Part shown: one piece after another, positions 10,631 through 15,982 of the stretch | Layout of the letters: every line of letters begins with the position of its first letter | Numbering within the stretch: the first letter of the stretch is position 1 | Assembly: GCA_009733775.1 (NCBI GenBank) | Contig: WOGZ01000545.1 | Span: forward strand, 1-15,982 | From: Alectoria sarmentosa | Lineage: Eukaryota > Ascomycota > Lecanoromycetes > Lecanorales > Parmeliaceae | Direction of reading: 5' to 3' | DNA length: 15,982 nt | Program-made: the position numbers and the translations under genes | Notes under the pieces: generated by a model | The model's input: only the letters and a program-made list of their open reading frames with translations | The model's database searches: none | Told to the model about the DNA's origin: nothing

Positions 10631-11727
10631 ACGTTGCAAAGGCATTGGTCCTCCGACTCACACTGCACGGGAGGCATGCCGAAGATGACATGCCAAAGTC
10701 TCTCAAAAACCATCCCTGAGTGATGGTCGTTTAGGCTGGTAACGAGTAACCACTGGCGCCATTCAATGTATTTCTCTCTCGGCCAGCGATACACGGCTGC
10801 CTTCGTTACGACGAACTGCGCGCAGCATGCTGCGGCGACGTCTTCGGGCATAGGAATACCGAACCAAGAGTTCCAGTGCTCATAAATGGCGGCGTCGACT
10901 GGGGGATCGGAGCGAGTGGAGAGTAGCTTCTTGCGTTTTTCATTGCGTTGTGTCTCGGCGAGATATATATGCTGAGAACAGCTATCTCCACATCGGAAAT
11001 TTTGGTAGCGGCGCAAGCGGATGGTGGTGAGGTTCAGATTGTTGACTTCGGCCGCCGAGTCGAAGGTTTGATGCCAGGAGTTTTCGTGACCATGTCGGAA
11101 GGCGATGATGTCGGGAAGTGAGTCGTAGCGATCGATTAGGAAAGAGAGGTACCGCATGGCCTCATTGCCAACATTTGCAGGTACATGTAGTGTGTCATTG
11201 GGGTTTGTGTCTTCGGAGACGAGGTATGTGTACTGGTCCCAATCGGAATGAACCTTGTTCATCCAGTGGGTGACATCGTGGGTTCGTGCTACCACTACCA
11301 GAGCTCTGGTTTCCTTCGAGACGTCGACAACGTGGTCGAGAGCGCTTTGGGTAATGTTTGTCTGTTGCAAGCGACTTGCGGTAGTATGAAATACTTCTTC
11401 TATTGGGAGGTACTTGGGGATGGCTGTCGTACGTGAGCAGGTGTTTGCCATAGCGGGGCAGAACTGAACATCGATGGTACCTGAAAAATACAAGAGTAGG
11501 ACGAGAAGACTACAAAAGACGGAAGTATAGATCTTGTACGGGTACTTGGTTGGGCGCTGGAGTTGGTGCGATTCCGGTTCCTCGCTTGCTAGCCTATCAT
11601 ATACAGGACTAGAGGGTAGTCCAGGCAAGCGATATACTTGCTTGAGCACATGGTCGGAAACGAGGGAATATAAGCCGGACATTGGGAACGATGTCAGACA
11701 GCAACTATATGGACGAAAAACGAACAC
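10594..11727 (-). CDS. DUF3431 family membrane-anchored protein
   Basis: An uninterrupted 377-codon frame belonging to the fungal DUF3431 family, whose biochemical role is not established. Residues 68-84 (IYTSVFCSLLVLLLYFS) form one hydrophobic segment after a basic N-terminal tail, predicting a type II signal-anchor with the domain in the secretory lumen or outside. Family hallmarks in order: ALVVVARTHDVTHW (142-155), VPANVGNEAMRYLSFLIDRYDSLPDIIAFRHGHENSWHQ (182-220, seen in pieces), RRYQNFRC (239-246), PEDVAAACCAQFVVTK (294-309), PREKYIEWRQWLL (316-328), LWHVIFGMPPVQC (344-356) and a Cys-rich end. The length is complete for the family and there is no intron. Met16 at 11682 is an alternative start giving 362 residues. 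It is one of only two intact genes in the window and sits between two inverted copies of the short repeat. Confidence 0.88.
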   Translation of the reverse strand: MFVFRPYSCCLTSFPMSGLYSLVSDHVLKQVYRLPGLPSSPVYDRLASEEPESHQLQRPTKYPYKIYTSVFCSLLVLLLYFSGTIDVQFCPAMANTCSRTTAIPKYLPIEEVFHTTASRLQQTNITQSALDHVVDVSKETRALVVVARTHDVTHWMNKVHSDWDQYTYLVSEDTNPNDTLHVPANVGNEAMRYLSFLIDRYDSLPDIIAFRHGHENSWHQTFDSAAEVNNLNLTTIRLRRYQNFRCGDSCSQHIYLAETQRNEKRKKLLSTRSDPPVDAAIYEHWNSWFGIPMPEDVAAACCAQFVVTKAAVYRWPREKYIEWRQWLLVTSLNDHHSGMVFERLWHVIFGMPPVQCESEDQCLCNVYTSPLVTDCPS

Positions 11728-11743
11728 GAAGAAGGATCAATGT

Positions 11744-11804
11744 GGAAGAAGAAGAGGAGGGAGAGGAAGAGAAAGAGGAGAGAGGAAGGAAAAGAAGAAG
11801 AAAG
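11744..11804. promoter_or_regulatory. 61-base uninterrupted purine tract (CT-rich leader on the minus strand)
   Basis: Every base from 11744 to 11804 is A or G on the plus strand. On the coding strand of the DUF3431 gene it is a CT-only tract ending 17 bases before the first ATG and 62 before the second. CT-rich tracts near transcription starts are common in filamentous fungal promoters, so this probably marks the core promoter or leader. Homopurine tracts can also form triplex DNA. Confidence 0.55.
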
Positions 11805-11879
11805 TGAGTAACGACAAGATGGCACGGCACTCGAAGAAGGGGGTCGCAACCTCCATCCCTTCATCTCGTGTATCATGTT

Positions 11880-12362
11880 TTGCTACGTTAGAGAGTCTGT
11901 ACTAGTGAGTAAGGCATATGAAACCCGACGCCTGTGACGAAAGATTGCCTTTGAGTAGCACGAGTATGATAGGCACCTAGGGGGTTGACTACGAGAGAGC
12001 CCTTGACAAAAACAGCAGAGCAGTACTAATCAACCATAACGTGTTTGAAGCACGAGGATGAATGGCTGTTTTGCAGCGCATTTTCCACGATGAGACTGGA
12101 TGAAGGCGGAATACTTGAACGACTTGCCAACTTGAATACAGTCGTTGATCATTTCATTGTTAAGGGTGTAAAAAGGGAGTACGCGACGTTTCGGAAGGCT
12201 CTCGCATTCCCTGCTTGGATAGGGACAGTTCCCGTCGGTACTAAGAGCGCCTCCCGCGCACGATCTACAAGCTAAGCTTCAACTTTCACCCACTTCACCT
12301 GTCCGTAAAGGCCTCAGTCAATTGCCGAGAGACACTGGCGCTAATTATTCTACAGCGAAGAA
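11880..12362. other. Intergenic region with one weak reading frame
   Basis: Ordinary composition. A plus-strand frame (12045-12275) contains GGILERLANLNTVVDHFIVK and KREYATFRKALAFPAW, which look protein-like but resemble no family I recognise. It may be a decayed gene fragment upstream of the broken frame at 12557. No RNA gene or repeat is seen. Confidence 0.25.
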
Positions 12363-12556
12363 TTGTCAAAAAATAGGATATATAGGAAGAACGGTGATCA
12401 CGAGTGGTGTGTATGATGGATGTTTCTATCTCAGAATACCTAGTTCTGGGGGATGTCTTTGACCCCATACTATTAGAGTGATAAGTTTAGCCGACAGGCG
12501 CATAGGTCATAGCTGAAACATGGCTGGCAACATGGCTGGGAGTCCGAATTTCGACA
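12363..12556 (-). mobile_element. 194-bp TIR element or solo LTR, copy 2, inverted relative to copy 1
   Basis: Read on the minus strand this begins TGTCGAAATTCGG and ends TTTTTTGACA, matching copy 1 at 9924-10085 along its length with substitutions and small indels. Extra sequence includes a local duplication of CCAGCCATGTTG and about 13 bases near the middle. The stretch ACACACCACTCGTGATCACC followed by GTTCTTCCTATATATCCTA is identical in both. The right terminal repeat has lost its CpG (TTGACA in place of TCGACA), and I see no clean target duplication, so it looks older than copy 1. Confidence 0.75.
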
Positions 12557-12850
12557 GACAGAAACAATGGGAGCTGCTTCTCAAGGAGGAGATGCAGGCG
12601 ATTTCTCTGTTTTCGGCGATGCAAAAGCATTGTAGACGGGATTCGCATTGCGGACGAGGAAGCTCTGGCCGACAGCACCCTCCGACCGCAAATGATCACC
12701 CTTGAAGATGTCACTGACTTAAAGCTTCCCACGGGTCCATTCACCTTTCGACGGGACAATAATAGAGTTCTCGTCAATAGCAGTGAGTTGCACGTGGATT
12801 TTCTCTCCAACTTTCGATTAACGGGTGCGCAGGCCTTCATCACCGAATCG
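12557..12850 (+). pseudogene. Unrecognised broken reading frame
   Basis: Protein-like segments run in order but in three frames: QWELLLKEEMQAISLF (from about 12565), then FGDAKA (about 12615), then VDGIRIADEEALADSTLRPQ, MITLEDVTDLKLPTGPF and FRRDNNRVLVNSSELHV (about 12633-12800). Two single-base losses close together (near 12612 and 12632) would explain the breaks. I do not recognise the family. The left end abuts the inverted repeat copy, which may have truncated the gene. The right end fades near 12850. Confidence 0.4.
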
Positions 12851-13282
12851 CAACGGAACCCTGGTCCTGCAACGTCACATCAGAGAATGAGGTATCCAAA
12901 TGTCTGTACAGCGTTACAAAATATGCAAGGTTTTGGATCTCTTTTAAATCTTGCTTTATACTCAATTTATACGTACGTAATTCTGATTCGCGTAGATGGC
13001 TACGTCTAGCATATGCATTAGACTTATCAAAGACGACTGGTCCACCACGTCCGATCACCACCATCACGTTGAACGTTTCACACACGGTGCCATCGTACAG
13101 CTCATTCAGTGGGCAAGCACGTCCTCCCTACCCAACCTGCCTAAACGCTTCCCTCATGTCCAAGACACAAGTCACGTGAAACCTTTTATTCACAACGAAT
13201 TGCTTCATTCCAACGCATATTTGGCTCATGACATGAGTGTTTGGCCATGAAGGAACGATGCTGACTCCCAAAGTCAATTCGG
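12851..13282. other. Intergenic region, nothing recognised
   Basis: Normal composition. Several short overlapping open frames lie on both strands, none with a recognisable motif. It is probably the 5' region of the methyltransferase pseudogene. Confidence 0.35.
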
Positions 13283-13885
13283 ATGACAGAAACCGTTCCT
13301 CCGAATTCTTCCCCCACGGCTCTCGATGACGGCTGCGGCCTTGGCACCGTAACCGCCGAGCTTAAGGAATCTTTTCCAAACCTCCCCGTCGTAGCAACCG
13401 ACTCTTCGGCCGGCATGATCGACGTCGTTATTCGCAAGGCGGAGGAACACGGCTGGAAAACTTTGATGCCAAAGTTCTAGATGGCGGTGATCTGACCGGT
13501 ACGCGCAGTTCTTACAATTCAATATCAACCCACACCACATCAAGAGTCGCCGTTCACTTCACGTGATAAAATTGCCCATTCCACTCCACTCATTTTACCC
13601 CTTCCCAAGTGCGCTCATATGCTTACCCTCACCCCAACCCAAGGGGTCTCCCCCTCCATCATCACCCATGCATTCGGCACTTTCTTCGTCGACCTCGCCC
13701 ACAGCGCCACCGCGTCACTGCCCCCAGCGGCGTCAAAAACATCATCACCTAAGCCGACTCCCACCCCCTTCCTCAGGCATCTCGATCTCGTGGGCAACAT
13801 CTTGTCGAAGATCCCACCCAGAGTTCAAAGCGCCACTGATCTCCACCCCGACCCCGAAGTGGGCTTGCCTCAGTTCTCAGACGTG
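13283..13885 (+). pseudogene. N-terminal part of a SAM-dependent methyltransferase, broken
   Basis: A class I (Rossmann-fold) SAM methyltransferase of the UbiE/COQ5-like type common around fungal secondary metabolism. Motif I reads ALDDGCGLGTVTAEL, followed by VVATDSSAGMID (end of beta-2, acidic residue binding the ribose) and KAEEHGW. The frame then breaks at an A run near 13459: losing one A turns the expected WKNFDAKVLDGGDLT into WKTLMPKF and a stop. An intron probably follows (donor GTACGC near 13499, acceptor about 13645). Beyond it lie THAFGTFFVDLA (about 13667-13700), HRVTAPSGVKNIIT in another frame (13708-13749), then LRHLDLVGNILSKI and HPEFKAPLIST in two further frames to about 13850. 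At least four frame breaks make it nonfunctional. Similarity ends at about 13885, where the palindrome and AT-rich stretch begin; the missing C-terminus appears at 15068. Confidence 0.8.
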
Positions 13886-13963
13886 TGTTACTATAGTCAT
13901 TTTGTTATACCCTTTCGGATGATATCCGAGGATTATTCACTCGGAGGCTGTGACACGTCTGAG
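13876..13963. repeat. Nested palindromic structure at the insertion edge
   Basis: An outer perfect 11-bp inverted pair, CTCAGACGTGT (13876-13886) and ACACGTCTGAG (13953-13963), encloses two further pairs: TCGGAT/ATCCGA (13915-13920 / 13924-13929) and CCGAG/CTCGG (13926-13930 / 13940-13944). It could fold into an 88-nt hairpin and may be the end of a mobile element or a small foldback element. Confidence 0.6.
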
Positions 13964-15050
13964 TTCAAAATTCAATAATACCTTTGATCATGTACGATAT
14001 TTTTTGAAGAATTGTTTACAATAAGTGAATTTTTTTTTTGCACGTAATATATTCAGAAGACCATTTAATTATTTACATTTCAACTTTTCTTTTTAAAAAA
14101 CAATATGGTTCGTGATTGTACAGTTGATTTCTAATATTGTACGCGTCGTTTTAATGTGTTTTGATTGTTTTTAAGTGTTAAGAAAAAGAATTACATTGCG
14201 CTTCGTGTTAAGATTGTCAAAACATTACGCTTTGAGCCTGTCTCTTCGCATAAGACATTCAATCTTTTCACATAAGATGTTCAATCCCTTCGCATAAAAC
14301 ATTCAATTCCTTCGCATAGGGCATTTAATCTTTTTATATGAACATTCAATTCCTTCGCATAAAGCATTTAATGAATTTTGCGCTTTACGCTCTGCGCTAT
14401 ATTATCTTTAAAAAAAAGTTTTTTATTTCCTCTTTTTTTTTTGTGAGAATCGAATCATAATATTAAGAAATCTCCGACGCAGATTTTTTAAGTTCAAAGA
14501 ATTACATCAACGTTATGATTCGAGAGGTGTCAAATGAGTATCAAACTTTGAATTTTCAAATCCCTCAAAACAACGTTAACACATTTTTATGATCATTATT
14601 TGAAATGATCTCGAAAAGTGATATGATATCAAATATATATCGACGCGGGGGTTTTTTTTAAGATTTATTTTGATGATGTCGTCGTCGCAGTTTGAAAAAA
14701 AAAATTATGAATATCAAATATGTGAACGGATGCGACACGATATTATCATCGATAGAAATTTCAAACATATTTTTAATACGTTGCAAATGATATTTAAGAT
14801 ATATAAAAATAAATATTATTAATTAAATATATCAAAACTCGTGATCGCATTGAATGTTAATCGAATAAAATGAAATTTTAATCTTTTTTCAAGACTCCTG
14901 ACCTGAAAAAATACGAAATTTTGAATTTAAACGTGTTCAAACATAATCGCGCAAAATTCTTTATCTTATACTTAAAATAATAAGGCTTCGGATAAAATAA
15001 TAGAATCTTTATTCGAAAGAAATAACTTGGATGTGAACTCAGCGTTTGAG
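13964..15050. mobile_element. AT-rich insertion splitting the methyltransferase
   Basis: About 1.1 kb of AT-rich sequence without long plus-strand open frames, lying between the N-terminal and C-terminal parts of one methyltransferase in the same orientation. The inner part includes six 22-bp tandem repeats. CTGAGTTCA at 13959-13967 and its inverse TGAACTCAG at 15034-15042 could be 9-bp terminal repeats, each bordered outside by CGT, but such a match could arise by chance. No transposase remnant is recognisable. I infer an inserted, RIP-eroded element. Confidence 0.5.
14245..14375. repeat. Six tandem copies of a 22-bp unit
   Basis: Units start at 14245, 14267, 14289, 14311, 14333 (21 bp) and 14354. 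The consensus is approximately TTCGCATAAAACATTCAATTCC, given here in two parts: TTCGCATAAAA and CATTCAATTCC. Differences are mostly transitions (CGC to CAC, CATTC to GTTC, CATTC to CATTT). No unit has coding potential. Confidence 0.85.
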
Positions 15051-15067
15051 GATTGAGACAAAAGTGA

Positions 15068-15362
15068 GCGTCTGCGGAGAAGATTCGGCAAAACCTCGGG
15101 GCGGCGGGGTCGAAGGATGTGCAGACGAAGCGGGCAATAACGCATTGGACGTGGGAGAGCGCGGATGAGATGACAGAGTGAATTTTTGGGAGTGGGAATC
15201 CGGTGTATAGGAGGTGGCATGAGTCGTTGACGGAGGAGGTGGTAGGGAAACTGGAGGATATGAAAAGGGGAATTGAAAGAGGCGGTAAAAGAGGAGTATG
15301 GAAATGAAGATGGGCGTTTGGTGAGGGAGGAGGCGGTGAATGTGACGATAGCAAGGATATAG
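15068..15362 (+). pseudogene. C-terminal part of the same methyltransferase
   Basis: Reads ASAEKIRQNLGAAGSKDVQ, then TKRAITHWTWESADEMTE, an in-frame TGA at 15179-15181 where Trp would be expected, then IFGSGNPVYRRWHESLTEE and VVGKLEDMKRGIE. A frameshift near 15280 is followed by EAVKEEYGNEDGRLVREEA, VNVTIARI and a stop at 15360-15362. The layout (SAEKIRxxLxxAGF, ESADEM, FGxGNP, EEVVxxxxxxxEEY, closing hydrophobic strand) is that of the C-terminal half of small fungal SAM methyltransferases, which the fragment at 13283 lacks. Same strand and correct order argue for one gene split by the intervening stretch. The assignment rests on pattern recognition without an alignment. The opposite strand is also open here (up to 158 codons), but those frames are proline/serine-rich shadows. 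Confidence 0.65.
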
Positions 15363-15982
15363 GGCTGTCGGATGCAAAGCGAGTGGGTTGGACATGCTAT
15401 GGTAACCAGAGACGCGGCCGCCGGGGAGTCTCAGATGCCGGATAGCTTGTTAATGCTACTTCAGGCAGAGGCATTCTGAATTGAATGATCGGAACCAGGT
15501 TGAGTGGGTAGCAAGATGTAGACTTCTATGAAGCCTGCTGCAGGATCTATACATCCCATTAAGGCCAAGACGCTATGCTCCGTAAAGCTACTGCTAAAGG
15601 CTTCTGGATCGTACCTGCTAGCTGTCTGAGTTTTTGGCACTGAAAATTTGAGGGCTATCCTTGTCCGTGTTTGAGCTTTGCTATACATGGGAAAAACTCT
15701 TGACATGGTCAGACTGGGGGTTAGTAGGTCTCGATATTTGGCCATTTCTCATGTTTTTTTTTTGCCATGCATGACTCATCATGCATAACCCCCCATACGA
15801 GCCACGCAGGCAAGCAATTGGCGATAGCCGATATAGACAACAAACATGAATCCGATATCTTGAAGCCAACATCATCCTTGGTCTTTGAAGTAGGTGTTGC
15901 TCAGCAGAAAATAAGAAACAGCTACAGCATTGTACCAGCGCCATTAGGAATCGAACCTCAATACCATTAAATACCATCAGCA
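15363..15982. other. Right end with weak reading frames only
   Basis: Ordinary composition. The best frame is minus-strand 15745-15461 (94 codons: MAKYRDLLTPSLTMSRVFPM, later FTEHSVLALMGCIDPAAGFIE), which is protein-like but unrecognised. A longer minus-strand frame (15977-15681) overlaps it and looks random. A plus-strand frame 15767-15970 is equally weak. No confident gene. Confidence 0.3.
15947..15957 (-). promoter_or_regulatory. tRNA B-box-like sequence
   Basis: On the minus strand GGTTCGATTCC matches the pol III internal B box / tRNA T-arm consensus exactly. The flanking T-stem would be TGAGG / CCTAA, with one mismatch. The 5' part of any tRNA or tRNA-derived element would lie beyond the window edge, so it cannot be confirmed. 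Confidence 0.3.

Noticed and set aside
10200..10706. Minus-strand open frame of 168 codons
   Set aside because: It overlaps the 3' end of the intact DUF3431 gene in a different frame on the same strand, has no recognisable motif, and the plus strand over the same stretch reads more like protein. Not excluded, but less likely.
12487..12843. Minus-strand 118-codon frame
   Set aside because: Its C-terminal part is the translation of the second repeat copy and the remainder is antisense to the plus-strand remnant at 12557-12850; low-complexity Arg/Leu/Ser.
14245..14375. The 22-bp array as a CRISPR
   Set aside because: Units are directly adjacent with no unique spacers, and the host is a fungus.
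13959..15042. CTGAGTTCA/TGAACTCAG as proven terminal inverted repeats with a CGT target duplication
   Set aside because: Nine matching bases and a 3-bp duplication between stretches this long can occur by chance, and similarity does not extend inward; kept only as a candidate.
13283..15362. A secondary-metabolite cluster
   Set aside because: Only a dead methyltransferase is seen; no polyketide synthase, NRPS, terpene synthase, P450 or cluster regulator could be supported in the window.
14878..15395. Minus-strand open frames of 158 and 118 codons rich in Pro, Ser and His
   Set aside because: They lie antisense to the methyltransferase C-terminal remnant, have low-complexity composition, and one runs on into AT-rich DNA. 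The plus-strand reading has recognisable motifs; these do not.

Overview
The window reads as nuclear DNA from a filamentous ascomycete (Pezizomycotina). The evidence is spliceosomal introns of about 50-110 nt (one with a perfect TACTAAC branch site), fungal protein families (GH18 chitinase, fungal hemerythrin-like protein, DUF3431, small SAM methyltransferase), and alternation of very AT-rich blocks with gene-bearing segments of ordinary base composition. The AT-rich blocks keep C mainly as CpG while CpA/TpG is scarce, the pattern left by repeat-induced point mutation (RIP) with a CpA preference. Genus cannot be told from the sequence.

Layout: 1 to about 4985 is one AT-rich block with no recognisable gene. 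About 4985-7080 is a normal-composition island holding one apparently intact four-exon GH18 chitinase on the minus strand, with a signal peptide and a C-terminal KDEL. About 7080-7740 is a second AT-rich block, followed by a transitional stretch to about 8150. About 8150-13880 is a long normal-composition segment. It carries a frameshifted hemerythrin-like pseudogene (minus, 8474-9673), a 162-bp mobile-element-like repeat with terminal inverted repeats and a 5-bp target duplication (9924-10085), an unrecognised plus-strand reading frame (10297-10630), an intact DUF3431 membrane protein gene (minus, 10594-11727), a second inverted copy of the same repeat (12363-12556), an unrecognised broken reading frame (about 12557-12850), and the N-terminal two thirds of a methyltransferase pseudogene (plus, 13283 to about 13885). 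About 13890-15050 is a third AT-rich stretch with a nested palindrome at its left edge and six tandem 22-bp repeats. The C-terminal part of what looks like the same methyltransferase follows on the same strand (15068-15362), so this AT-rich stretch probably interrupted that gene. The last 600 bases hold only weak reading frames.

There is no sign of an operon or a coherent pathway. The picture is a repeat-rich, gene-poor compartment in which two genes (the ER-type chitinase and the DUF3431 protein) are intact while a hemerythrin-like gene and a methyltransferase have decayed by insertions and deletions and, in the methyltransferase, by a large insertion. The DUF3431 gene sits between two oppositely oriented copies of the short repeat.
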